Shown piece after piece: positions 35,972 to 44,623 of a DNA stretch of 64,000 nucleotides. Numbering within the stretch: position 1 is the stretch's first letter; each line of letters begins with the position of its first letter. The notes below the pieces were generated by a model, which was not told the DNA's origin, searched no databases, and was given only the letters and a program-made list of their open reading frames with translations. The stretch comes from CAMCXT01 sp040403315 (lineage in GTDB: Bacteria; Bacteroidota; Bacteroidia; M30B66): positions 62,001 through 126,000 of the forward strand of contig JBBAKX010000004.1 in NCBI GenBank assembly GCA_040403315.1, given 5' to 3'. Position numbers and translations under genes: made by a program.

Positions 35972-36718
35972 TTATTCAGGTTTTATTTCTGATTTTGGTC
36001 GAAGCTCAAAATTTTTCCCAAGATATACGCGGCGCACAGTTTCATCGGCAGCCAATTCTTCGGCAGTTCCGGCTTTTAGAATTTTCCCTTCGAACAATAG
36101 ATAGGCGCGATCAGTAATGCTCAACGTTTCGTGAACATTATGATCGGTAATCAAGATGCCGATATTCTTCCGTTTTAAACTTGCAACAATGGTCTGAATA
36201 TCTTCCACGGCAATTGGATCAACACCAGCAAAAGGTTCATCGAGCAGAATAAATTTGGGATCAGAAGCCAAGGCACGTGCTATTTCTGTTCTTCGGCGCT
36301 CTCCACCCGAAAGTAAATCGCCTTGACTGTGGCGAATCTTCTGCAAACTAAACTCATTGAGCAACGATTCCAAACGCTCTGCCTGCTGGGCTTTACTGAG
36401 ATCTGTCATTTCAAGAACTGAGCGAATATTGTCTTCAACGCTGAGTTTCCTGAATACTGAAGCTTCTTGAGCTAAATACCCAACGCCAAGCTTTGCACGT
36501 TGATACATTGGCAAATCGGTGATCTCCTTATCGTCGAGAAAAATCTTTCCCGAATTCGGGCGGATCAAACCAACAGTCATATAGAATGTGGTTGTTTTAC
36601 CTGCGCCATTTGGCCCAAGCAATCCCACAATTTCGCCTTGATTTACTTCAACCGAAACATCGTTCACTACGATACGTCGCTTGTATTTTTTGATAAGATG
36701 TTGTGTGTAGAGCTTCAT
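35972..36718 (-). CDS. lptB: LPS export ABC transporter ATP-binding protein
   Basis: Cytoplasmic ATPase of the LptB2FG complex, which extracts LPS from the inner membrane. The 248-aa product has Walker A GPNGAGKT (35-42), the Q-loop YLAQEASVF, signature LSGGERRR, Walker B FILLDEPFAGVDP and the switch His in LITDHNV. The family-specific spelling SVFRKLSVEDN and TDHNVHETL identifies LptB. It follows the DUF5686 gene after 6 bp. Confidence 0.95.
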   Translation of the reverse strand: MKLYTQHLIKKYKRRIVVNDVSVEVNQGEIVGLLGPNGAGKTTTFYMTVGLIRPNSGKIFLDDKEITDLPMYQRAKLGVGYLAQEASVFRKLSVEDNIRSVLEMTDLSKAQQAERLESLLNEFSLQKIRHSQGDLLSGGERRRTEIARALASDPKFILLDEPFAGVDPIAVEDIQTIVASLKRKNIGILITDHNVHETLSITDRAYLLFEGKILKAGTAEELAADETVRRVYLGKNFELRPKSEIKPE

Positions 36719-36724
36719 TGCATG

Positions 36725-39196
36725 TCAAAATCTGATTACCAAAGAGACCCTCATACCAAATGCTTTCGCTTGTGGTCTTTCGAGATGAGTCATTCGCCAG
36801 AGTGCATCCACCCTAACTACTTTGAAGATGTTCTCCACTGCAACACCCGATTCCAGATAAGGCCTGTGAAACCTTGGATCTTGACCACCAGGGTAAAGCA
36901 GTTGCGCCCTATTGGCTGCCGACATATCGCCGATTACCGATTTCAGGGTGAGAACTTCCCGCCATTTTAGTTTTCGTAGCAAAGGTATCTTATTCAGGAA
37001 AAATCCTTCAAAATGATGATCAATAAACAGATAAACATACCTATCGCTCGCAAACTCGAAGATGTTCATCATGTTGAAGGCCATTTGGTCGAGGGCATAG
37101 GTTTGACTGCCTTGGTGAACCTCCAAAAATGGATAAGGAGCATTTCCCCAAATTTTACCAATATCCAACACATAATCGGTGTAGCCCAAAGGCTGAAGTC
37201 GGAAGCGGTCGCTAATTTTAAATCGAACTTTATAGTAGCTAAACTGCGACCTCAACACGTTTGGCAAACCTGCGGTAAAATCTAACTGCAGCACTGGATA
37301 TTTAGATCCTGCGCTCAAACGATCGAATTCACCCGCGATATACTTGTCTTTCCAAGCAAATCGAGTATGAAAGGTAATTTCTGAGGTGGTAATGTTGTTG
37401 ATGGATGGCAAATCCTGCCCATCATAACGGTTGAAAGTAAAATCTCCCAGCGGGGTAAGTCGGCGATTGAGCACACTCAAACGATTAAGTAAACCCGGAA
37501 AATACTCATATTCATAGGATGCCTTGAATTCTTCCACATTGGTTACATACTGCAACTTGGTACGCCTGAACATAGACGTCATGATATTGTCGAGCTGCAA
37601 CGAATTGGTACTCAATGAAAGTTGTTCCAAATCAGACTTATACGACAATCCCAGAAGGTTGCGGTGTTTTTTATTTTTCGCCACAAACCACCTCAAACCA
37701 ACCTTGGGCTTGAATCGTTGATCGAGGATTCCGTAAGCCAGCGAGCCTTTCAATTCAAGCCGAGTGCTAAAGGAATTGTCGGTTACACCACCAAACTTTA
37801 TACGGTTTCCTTCGATTTCATTCCAAGAGAAAAAAGTATAATACTGTCCAACCAGGAATTTATCCCATTTCAAAAATCCAGTTGCCAACATTTGAATAAT
37901 GTAGCGCGCATTGACGAGTCGTGGCACTTCGATCAGTGAATCGACCATTACGTAAATGTTTTTTTCGGTCTTATTCAGCGTATCGAGCCTTAATGAATCC
38001 CATGCCGCGTCAGAAAGTACAGCAGCGCTATCGCTAACAGTAATGTTATTGCCGATCTTGAACAGCGAGTCGGGCAATTGCGGGTTGATGACTATTTTGT
38101 CGTAGATAGTTGTTTTTCTTCCATAAATACCAATGCCATCGCTCTTTTCGAAAGGTGCAAAATCGCCCAGTGTTTTTTCCTTTTTGAGCATCCAATTTTT
38201 GCCATCCACCCATTCGTACTCTTGAAAAACATCGAACTGCTTGATGTAATTGACATTTGCCTGATCATTAAAACGAATGTTCACTTGTTTTACAGCGAAC
38301 GTCTTGTCGTGAATGAATAGATCGCCAGTGAAGGTCAGGTCTTGTTTTCGCTTTGGAAGAAAGAGCAATTTGTAGCAGCGTTCGTCGCCGATATACACAC
38401 TGTCGACCAAGTAATATTTGTAATACCTAAGGAAGTTGTCGGTAACTGGGCTAACGAATGACCGGTTAAAAACGAGTAGGAAATTGTCGTAGATATTGAT
38501 GTTTTGGTACATGTCGCCCAGAAACTGGGAAACAGAAGCATTCTCTAATCCTGAAATCCTCGAACCCAAAATAACTTCTTGTTTTCTCTGTGGGTTTCTT
38601 GTGTAATAGATGTTTGAAGTATTTTCGGTAATTGCCATTGGCAGAAAAACCTTTCCATCATCGGTAGTATCTGCATAATCGAAAATGAAATCGAAAGGCT
38701 TTAGGGCTTTTCGCTTGGCGAGTTTGTCGCCATAGTTGTTCATATCGAACTGGATTTTATTGTAAACCCTGTATTGGTATGAGGTGATATTGGCAGGGTT
38801 GTTTTTTTCTTTGTTCGCAACAACATCTCGCATGATTCGGTGTGCTGGGTTTTCGCCAGGGCGGATTTCTACAACATTCAGAACTGTTTCGGCGCTTTGT
38901 AATACAATGGTTATCTCGTTGGTTTTTAGCCGCTGGATTCTCACCTTTTGAGGCTTGTAACCAAGATAGCTAATCATCACAGTATCAACAGCCTTGTGAA
39001 TCGAGATATCAAAGTTGCCATAAATATCGGAGTGCGAACCGATATTTGTGCCTTGGAAAATCATGTTCACAAAGGCAAGTGGTTCTTTAGTGGATGCATC
39101 TTTCACAATGCCTTTCACTCGGGTAATTTGCCCTGAAAGCGCACCTGAAACCAAGAACAACAAAAAAGTGAATCTGAAAAATAATGTGTTCGGCAA
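36725..39196 (-). CDS. DUF5686 outer-membrane protein with carboxypeptidase-like domain
   Basis: An 823-aa protein: signal peptide (PNTLFFRFTFLLFLVSGALSG), a carboxypeptidase-regulatory-like domain (about 25-105: VKGIVKDASTKEPLAFVNMI...YLGYKPQKVRI), then the DUF5686 region (HRIMRDVVANKEKNNP...YRVYNKIQFD) and a C-terminal barrel ending FGMRVSLVIRF. It has no TonB plug. The start is a TTG at 39196: an in-frame stop lies six codons upstream, no ATG begins the signal peptide, and a perfect -7 box sits 30 nt upstream. It is followed closely by lptB. Function unknown; an envelope role is likely. Confidence 0.88.
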   Translation of the reverse strand: MPNTLFFRFTFLLFLVSGALSGQITRVKGIVKDASTKEPLAFVNMIFQGTNIGSHSDIYGNFDISIHKAVDTVMISYLGYKPQKVRIQRLKTNEITIVLQSAETVLNVVEIRPGENPAHRIMRDVVANKEKNNPANITSYQYRVYNKIQFDMNNYGDKLAKRKALKPFDFIFDYADTTDDGKVFLPMAITENTSNIYYTRNPQRKQEVILGSRISGLENASVSQFLGDMYQNINIYDNFLLVFNRSFVSPVTDNFLRYYKYYLVDSVYIGDERCYKLLFLPKRKQDLTFTGDLFIHDKTFAVKQVNIRFNDQANVNYIKQFDVFQEYEWVDGKNWMLKKEKTLGDFAPFEKSDGIGIYGRKTTIYDKIVINPQLPDSLFKIGNNITVSDSAAVLSDAAWDSLRLDTLNKTEKNIYVMVDSLIEVPRLVNARYIIQMLATGFLKWDKFLVGQYYTFFSWNEIEGNRIKFGGVTDNSFSTRLELKGSLAYGILDQRFKPKVGLRWFVAKNKKHRNLLGLSYKSDLEQLSLSTNSLQLDNIMTSMFRRTKLQYVTNVEEFKASYEYEYFPGLLNRLSVLNRRLTPLGDFTFNRYDGQDLPSINNITTSEITFHTRFAWKDKYIAGEFDRLSAGSKYPVLQLDFTAGLPNVLRSQFSYYKVRFKISDRFRLQPLGYTDYVLDIGKIWGNAPYPFLEVHQGSQTYALDQMAFNMMNIFEFASDRYVYLFIDHHFEGFFLNKIPLLRKLKWREVLTLKSVIGDMSAANRAQLLYPGGQDPRFHRPYLESGVAVENIFKVVRVDALWRMTHLERPQAKAFGMRVSLVIRF

Positions 39197-39226
39197 AACG
39201 TCAGTTTAAATCATAGCAGCACTTAA

Positions 39227-39234
39227 CAAAAGTA
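39227..39234 (-). promoter_or_regulatory. -7 box for the DUF5686-lptB genes
   Basis: TACTTTTG on the minus strand matches exactly, with TTA 19 nt upstream in place of TTG. It supports the TTG start at 39196. Confidence 0.55.
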
Positions 39235-39302
39235 GGTTAGAAGATTCCATCTTTAATTACATATCGACATACTATGTTCACATCCTTTAGTGGAAAAAAA
39301 GA

Positions 39303-39329
39303 AACCCCGGCATCAGTGACACCGGGGTT
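39303..39329 (-). terminator. Terminator of the 54-aa membrane protein gene
   Basis: Arms AACCCCGG (39303-39310) and CCGGGGTT (39322-39329), followed on the minus strand by TCTTTTTTT. It lies 26 bp after the stop at 39356. Confidence 0.85.
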
Positions 39330-39355
39330 GGAAAAAGTTTAAAAACGACGTAAAA

Positions 39356-39520
39356 TCAGTGGCTCGCTTTGTCGGGATTGTTCTTCATTTCACGAATCCA
39401 GTAGAATGTGAAGAAGGTTATAAGGCCAATAAAGAGCAGATTCATAGCATTACCAACGGTTGGCATGAATTGAAATAAAAATTGAAAAAAGTCTGCTATG
39501 GCGTAGAATAGAGCTTTCAT
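39356..39520 (-). CDS. 54-aa membrane protein (possible DUF6341 relative)
   Basis: A small gene with ATG at 39520 and TGA at 39356-39358, encoding MKALFYAIADFFQFLFQFMP... with a single membrane segment (NLLFIGLITFFTFYWI) and a charged tail REMKNNPDKASH. A strong terminator follows. The MKxLFxxI start and xFxYWI pattern recall DUF6341, small proteins I recall beside DUF6427 genes in Flavobacteriia; here the DUF6427 gene is divergent and adjacent. Function unknown. The start codon overlaps the ATG of the longer DUF6427 frame by two bases. Confidence 0.72.
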   Translation of the reverse strand: MKALFYAIADFFQFLFQFMPTVGNAMNLLFIGLITFFTFYWIREMKNNPDKASH

Positions 39521-39578
39521 GTTGAATAAATTTGTGACGAAAATAGTAATTTTCTTTTTCCCTATTTATCGCTCATCT

Positions 39579-40580
39579 GTGTTTATCAATTTTTTTCGGA
39601 CATCTCATTTCATAAACCTGCTCATGCTTCCGCTTGTGTTGTTGGTGATGTGGGTTTTTATCTTGCCCAAACCAGAGATCAGCAACACTGAAAACGCGTT
39701 TCCTCTTTTTCTTTACGCGATTCAAAGCCTTAGAAACTACCGAGAAATCCAAATTGGAATTTCTTTGGTAATTATTGTTACCCAGGCATTTTTTCTCACT
39801 TCGGTAATCAACCGCCACAGTGTGCTAAGAGAAGTCAGCAACTTGCCTGCATTGATGTATGTGGTGCTGATGAGTTGCTTCCCTGAACAGCTCTCGTTTA
39901 ACCCATTGCTATTCGCGAACTTCTTCATCATTATTTTCCTCAACAAGCTATTCAATCTGTATCATGCAGAATCGGCAGTGTTTCCAACTTTCGATGCAGG
40001 TTTATTTATAGGTATCGCAGCGCTTTTTTACTGGCCTTCCATGTTTCTTTTGCCCCTTATTTGGGCTGCCTTAATTTTGATTCGACCATTCAACCTAAAA
40101 GAATGGCTGGTAAGTTTCATTGGAGTGGGCCTTCCTTTTTTGGTCTTCGGCACTGTGCTTTATTGGTTCGATATGCTGTCGATTCTATCGATTCAAACTG
40201 TATTGGAACCGTTTTACCGTGTTCAGTTTTCGGCTGTGTACAACGAAACTTATATCATTCTCTTTGTGATTCTGTTTTTCATTGTGTCGGCATCATTGAT
40301 CAAATTTTTCAGAGATATCCGCACCTTTGCCAAACTTAGAACCAGAAAGTTTTTGATTTTATTGGTTTGGTTTTTCATTTTTGCAACGCTGAGCTATTTA
40401 ATTTCAGTTAAGAAAACGATGATCAGTTTATCATTCTTGGCTGTTCCGCTTTCGGTGTTGTTTTCGAACTATTTTATTTCTCTTAAAAATCAGATCTTGG
40501 CCGAATTGCTATTTATTTTGCTACTCGCTGCCGTGATCTACAATCAAGTCCTTTTCTTTTTACAATTCAATCCTCTCTAA
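39579..40580 (+). CDS. DUF6427 family membrane protein
   Basis: A 333-aa hydrophobic protein with nine to ten membrane segments and no recognisable catalytic motif. The family normally begins with a short FxSxPIN-like segment, here FFRTSHFINLL, so a GTG at 39579 (VFINFFRTSHF) fits better than the ATG at 39519, which would overlap the divergent gene's start. A TAATTTTC box (39547-39554) with TTG 22 nt upstream fits the later start. purQ follows after 1 bp, so the two are translationally coupled. Confidence 0.75.
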   Translation: MFINFFRTSHFINLLMLPLVLLVMWVFILPKPEISNTENAFPLFLYAIQSLRNYREIQIGISLVIIVTQAFFLTSVINRHSVLREVSNLPALMYVVLMSCFPEQLSFNPLLFANFFIIIFLNKLFNLYHAESAVFPTFDAGLFIGIAALFYWPSMFLLPLIWAALILIRPFNLKEWLVSFIGVGLPFLVFGTVLYWFDMLSILSIQTVLEPFYRVQFSAVYNETYIILFVILFFIVSASLIKFFRDIRTFAKLRTRKFLILLVWFFIFATLSYLISVKKTMISLSFLAVPLSVLFSNYFISLKNQILAELLFILLLAAVIYNQVLFFLQFNPL

Positions 40581-40581
40581 T

Positions 40582-41289
40582 ATGCAGAAATCCATTCGTA
40601 TCGGTGTAGTGGTTTTTCCGGGTTCTAATTGCGACCAAGATATGGTCGATGCCCTTCTTGTATATCCTCAAGCTGAAGTTTTCAAATTGTGGCACAAAGA
40701 CCAAGATTTACAGCAAGCCGATTTAATTGTTCTGCCTGGAGGCTTTTCCTACGGTGATTATTTGCGCTCGGGTGCAATCGCTCGCTTTTCACCTATTATG
40801 AAAGAAGTAATTGAATTTGCCAACCGTGGTGGTTTTGTACTTGGCGTTTGCAATGGATTTCAAATTCTTTGTGAAGCCCGTTTGCTGCCAGGCGCATTGT
40901 TGCACAACAATACCCATCAGTTCATCTGCAAAAATGTTTTTATTCGTCCAGACAACAATGAAAGCGCTATAAATGCGGGATTAAACATGAGCGAATCTTT
41001 GTGCATTCCGATTGCACACGGAGAAGGCCGTTTTTATGCAGATGAAGCAACCATGGCAGAAATAAACGCCAACAAACAAGTTGTTTTCAGGTATTGTGCA
41101 GCCGATGGAAGCCAATCAAATCCCAATGGTTCGCTCGACGATATTGCAGGGATCTGTAATTCTGGAAGAAATGTTTTTGGCATGATGCCCCATCCTGAGC
41201 GCGCTGCAAACAATACTTTAGGAAATGTGGATGGAAGAAAGATTTTCGATGGCTTCCTTCAGCATTTATTTGCTTCAGTTGAGAACTGA
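40582..41289 (+). CDS. purQ: Phosphoribosylformylglycinamidine synthase subunit PurQ
   Basis: Glutaminase subunit of the PurSQL FGAM synthase. The 235-aa class I amidotransferase has nucleophile C90 (GVCNGFQ), the PGGFSYGDYLRSGAIA oxyanion region and the MMPHPERA His/Glu pair. The start lies one base after the DUF6427 stop. purS is at 33993 on the opposite strand. Confidence 0.95.
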   Translation: MQKSIRIGVVVFPGSNCDQDMVDALLVYPQAEVFKLWHKDQDLQQADLIVLPGGFSYGDYLRSGAIARFSPIMKEVIEFANRGGFVLGVCNGFQILCEARLLPGALLHNNTHQFICKNVFIRPDNNESAINAGLNMSESLCIPIAHGEGRFYADEATMAEINANKQVVFRYCAADGSQSNPNGSLDDIAGICNSGRNVFGMMPHPERAANNTLGNVDGRKIFDGFLQHLFASVEN

Positions 41290-41314
41290 TCCGAATTACC
41301 TCCTCAATTAGCCT

Positions 41315-41322
41315 TATTTTTG
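41315..41322 (+). promoter_or_regulatory. -7 box for glyA
   Basis: TATTTTTG matches TAnnTTTG exactly, 25 nt before the glyA ATG; no TTG at proper spacing. Confidence 0.4.
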
Positions 41323-41347
41323 ACCCAGAAAGACCATTTTTAACTGC

Positions 41348-42619
41348 ATGAAAAAAGACAAAGTAGTATTCGAACTTATCGGCGAAGAACTTCAACGCCA
41401 AACGGAAGGTATTGAGCTGATTGCATCAGAGAATTATGTGAGCAACCAAGTAATGAAGGCTGCAGGTTCAATACTTACCAATAAATACGCTGAAGGACTA
41501 CCAGGCAAACGTTACTATGGTGGCTGTCAGTGGGTTGATGAGATTGAAAACATCGCCATCAACCGTTTAAAAACACTTTTCAATGCACAGTGGGCAAATG
41601 TTCAGCCGCATTCCGGTGCTCAAGCAAATGCCGCTGTAATGCTCGCTTGCTTAAACCCCGGCGACAAAATCCTTGGATTCGATCTTAGCCACGGCGGGCA
41701 TCTTACCCATGGTTCGCCTGTAAATTTTTCGGGGAAACTATATCAACCTTCTTTTTACGGAGTTGAAAGAGAAACAGGTCTGATCGATTGGGATAAGGTT
41801 GAAGCAACTGCGCTGAAAGAAAAGCCGAAAATGATGATTTGCGGAGCTTCAGCATACAGCCGCGATTGGGATTACGTTCGACTTCGTGCAATTGCAGATC
41901 AAATTGGAGCGCTCTTACTTGCCGACATTTCACATCCTGCTGGATTAATCGCGAAAGGCTTATTGAACGATCCACTTGAACATTGTCATATCGTAACCTC
42001 AACCACACACAAAACCCTTCGTGGACCACGTGGTGGAATTATCATGATGGGCAAAGACTTTGAAAATCCATTTGGCTACAAAACTCCAAAAGGAGAACTC
42101 AGAATGATGTCAGCGCTGCTCGATTCAGGCGTATTCCCAGGAACTCAAGGAGGCCCATTGGAACATGTAATCGCTGCCAAAGCGATTGCTTTCCATGAAG
42201 CGCTTACCGACGACTACATGAACTACATGATCCAAGTGCAGAAGAACGCAAAAGTGATGGCAAAGTCGCTCATGAAAAAAGGATTCAACATCATTTCTGG
42301 AGGAACAGATAATCACCTCATGTTGATCGATATGCGCACCAAGAACATCACTGGAAAAGATGCAGAAATTGCCCTTGGGAAAGCCGATATTACAGTGAAT
42401 AAGAACATGGTACCATTCGACGACAAATCACCATTTGTTACTTCTGGAATCCGTGTGGGAACATCAGCCATCACCACAAGAGGAATCACCGAAAAAGAGA
42501 TTCCACAAATTGTTGATTGGATAGACTACGCTGTTAAAAATGCTGGAGACGATAAAAAGCTAGCATCCCTTAAAAAGAAAGTAAATAAGGCAATGGAAGA
42601 TTATCCGTTGTTCGCATAA
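41348..42619 (+). CDS. glyA: Serine hydroxymethyltransferase
   Basis: PLP enzyme interconverting serine plus tetrahydrofolate and glycine plus methylene-tetrahydrofolate, the main source of one-carbon units. The 423-aa product shows ASENYVS, YAEGLPGKRYYGG, the PLP lysine in VTSTTHKTLRGPRGG and GTQGGPLEHVIAAKA. It supplies glycine and one-carbon units to purine synthesis, which suits the neighbouring purQ. fahA follows after 22 bp. Confidence 0.97.
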   Translation: MKKDKVVFELIGEELQRQTEGIELIASENYVSNQVMKAAGSILTNKYAEGLPGKRYYGGCQWVDEIENIAINRLKTLFNAQWANVQPHSGAQANAAVMLACLNPGDKILGFDLSHGGHLTHGSPVNFSGKLYQPSFYGVERETGLIDWDKVEATALKEKPKMMICGASAYSRDWDYVRLRAIADQIGALLLADISHPAGLIAKGLLNDPLEHCHIVTSTTHKTLRGPRGGIIMMGKDFENPFGYKTPKGELRMMSALLDSGVFPGTQGGPLEHVIAAKAIAFHEALTDDYMNYMIQVQKNAKVMAKSLMKKGFNIISGGTDNHLMLIDMRTKNITGKDAEIALGKADITVNKNMVPFDDKSPFVTSGIRVGTSAITTRGITEKEIPQIVDWIDYAVKNAGDDKKLASLKKKVNKAMEDYPLFA

Positions 42620-42641
42620 TTTGAGCAATAAAGACCTTGTC

Positions 42642-43904
42642 ATGATTCGCGCTAACGATCCAAATTTACGTTCCTGGGTTCCAATTCCAGAACACTCCGA
42701 CTTTCCTATTCAGAATCTTCCATTGGGAGTGATTAAAGTGAATGGAAAGCACCACGTTGCAATGCGTATTGGCGACTACGTAATTGATCTGGCTGTTTTG
42801 AACAAGAGTGGTTTGTTAGGAGTAGACTTCGTAGACAGCCTATTTCAAAACGAATTCATCAACGATTGCATCGAATTGGGCAGAGAAATGACGCGTGATC
42901 TACGCAACCGCGTAAGCCGTTTGCTCGATGATAAACACGATGAACTTCGCACCAATGTTGTTTTGCGGGAAACTTGTTTACTTCCTATTAAGTCGGTGGA
43001 AGTATGTATGCCGATTAAAATTGGCAATTACACCGATTTTTATTCTTCTAAGGAACACGCCACCAATGTAGGCACCATGTTTCGCGATCCAGCAAACGCG
43101 CTGCTTCCCAATTGGAAACACATCCCAATCGGTTACCATGGAAGGGCTTCTTCGATTGTTTTAAGTGGAACGCCAGTAAAAAGACCAAGTGGACAAACCA
43201 AGGCGCCCGACCAAGAGGCTCCAGTTTTTGGCCCTTCGAAACAGCTCGATTTCGAATTGGAAATGGCATTCGTTACATGTAAATCAAATCCACTTGGATC
43301 AACCATCAGCACCAATGAAGCTGAAAATTATATCCATGGAATGGTGATTTTCAACGATTGGAGTGCACGCGATATTCAAAGTTGGGAATATGTTCCGCTT
43401 GGACCATTCTTAGGTAAGAATTTTGCCTCGTCGATGTCGGCTTGGGTGGTGAGCCTTGATGCGCTGAAACCTTTCAGGGTTCCAGGTCCAAAACAAGATC
43501 CTAAACCTCTACCCTACTTGCAATACGAAGGCGATCACAATTATGATATCGAGTTGGAAGTTTTGATCGAATCTCCTCGATTCAATCCATCAAGAATTTG
43601 CCATTCGAATTTCAAATATATGTATTGGAATATGGTTCAGCAGTTGGCTCACCATGCTTCAAATGGCTGCAATATTCAGGTGGGCGATTTGTATGCAAGT
43701 GGAACCATCAGTGGTCCAATTAAAGACAGTTTTGGATCGATGCTCGAACTTACTTGGCGAGGAACAGATCCTCTCAAAATGCCAGATTCAACAGAACGGA
43801 AGTTCATCAACGATAATGATACGGTGATCATACGCGCCTTCTCGAAAAACGAACAAATAAGAATCGGATTCGGTGAGGTTGTGACTAAAATCCTACCAGC
43901 ATAG
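42642..43904 (+). CDS. fahA: Fumarylacetoacetase
   Basis: Last enzyme of tyrosine/phenylalanine breakdown, giving fumarate and acetoacetate. The 420-aa product has the N-terminal SH3-like domain and the FAH fold with DFYSSKEHATNVGTMFR, PIGYHGRASSIVLSG, LDFELEMAF and DWSARDIQSWEYVPLGPFLGKNF, which hold the metal ligands and the His-Glu dyad. ATG at 42642 is used; a TTG at 42621 only adds seven codons. It is probably co-transcribed with glyA and ends at a bidirectional terminator. Confidence 0.96.
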   Translation: MIRANDPNLRSWVPIPEHSDFPIQNLPLGVIKVNGKHHVAMRIGDYVIDLAVLNKSGLLGVDFVDSLFQNEFINDCIELGREMTRDLRNRVSRLLDDKHDELRTNVVLRETCLLPIKSVEVCMPIKIGNYTDFYSSKEHATNVGTMFRDPANALLPNWKHIPIGYHGRASSIVLSGTPVKRPSGQTKAPDQEAPVFGPSKQLDFELEMAFVTCKSNPLGSTISTNEAENYIHGMVIFNDWSARDIQSWEYVPLGPFLGKNFASSMSAWVVSLDALKPFRVPGPKQDPKPLPYLQYEGDHNYDIELEVLIESPRFNPSRICHSNFKYMYWNMVQQLAHHASNGCNIQVGDLYASGTISGPIKDSFGSMLELTWRGTDPLKMPDSTERKFINDNDTVIIRAFSKNEQIRIGFGEVVTKILPA

Positions 43905-43933
43905 TTCACCTCGAACGAAAATATAGAGCACAA

Positions 43934-43967
43934 AAAAACCGGTCAGATTTACATCCGGCCGGTTTTT
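43934..43967. terminator. Bidirectional terminator between fahA and the DUF2911 gene
   Basis: Arms AAAAACCGG (43934-43942) and CCGGTTTTT (43959-43967), with A/T runs serving both strands between convergent genes. Confidence 0.85.
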
Positions 43968-43984
43968 CTATTTAAAAGGGTTGC

Positions 43985-44557
43985 TTATCGCATTTCCCAA
44001 GTAACCATTAGATTTTCCCAATATAGGCTTACTTTTCCGTCTCCTTGTGGATCTGATTTAATATCAAATTTAAAACGTTCGTTAAATTCAGTCGATTTCG
44101 ATGGTTTAGCTTTAACGCGAAGTGCGTCTTTGCTTTCATCGTATTTGTAAGCGCCCCACTGGTCTGGAACAGTATTGAAGATGATTGTCCATTCTGATTC
44201 TCCTGGAATAGAAAAGATTGAATATTTACCAGCTCTGAGCAATGAGCCTCCTACTTTACAATCGCGGCTTACTTCGATAGTAGATGCTTCGTTAGCACCT
44301 GTGCGCCAAACTTTTCCATAAGGAACGAGTTCGCCCCAAACGGTTCTTCCTTTAACACCTGGTTGACTGTAATTAATTTTCAATTTGAGATCTCCGATAA
44401 CTCCTGTGGCTTCAGCCGGTGGACTTGGACGATCATCTTTTTTAGCAACAGAAACTTTTTTATCAGTTGGTTGCGCTTGTGCAGTTGTTTGGTTGAAAAA
44501 AAAGCAACATGCAATTACAACAGTAGCAGCTAGTTTAGGGAACACGATCGGTTTCAT
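43985..44557 (-). CDS. DUF2911 exported protein
   Basis: A 190-aa exported protein: signal peptide (VVIACCFFFNQTTAQAQ), then the DUF2911 domain with INYSQPGVKGRTVWGELVPYGKVWRTGANEA and LRAGKYSIFSIPGESEWTIIFN, ending in VSLYWENLMVTWEMR. The function of the family is not established. It is monocistronic, with a weak -7 box (TATCTTTA, 44584-44591) upstream. Confidence 0.9.
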   Translation of the reverse strand: MKPIVFPKLAATVVIACCFFFNQTTAQAQPTDKKVSVAKKDDRPSPPAEATGVIGDLKLKINYSQPGVKGRTVWGELVPYGKVWRTGANEASTIEVSRDCKVGGSLLRAGKYSIFSIPGESEWTIIFNTVPDQWGAYKYDESKDALRVKAKPSKSTEFNERFKFDIKSDPQGDGKVSLYWENLMVTWEMR

Positions 44558-44623
44558 AGGAAAGAATTTGTTTCGACGATGGGTAAAGATAAATTTTTCA
44601 TTTCAAATACCATGCAAAAGAAG

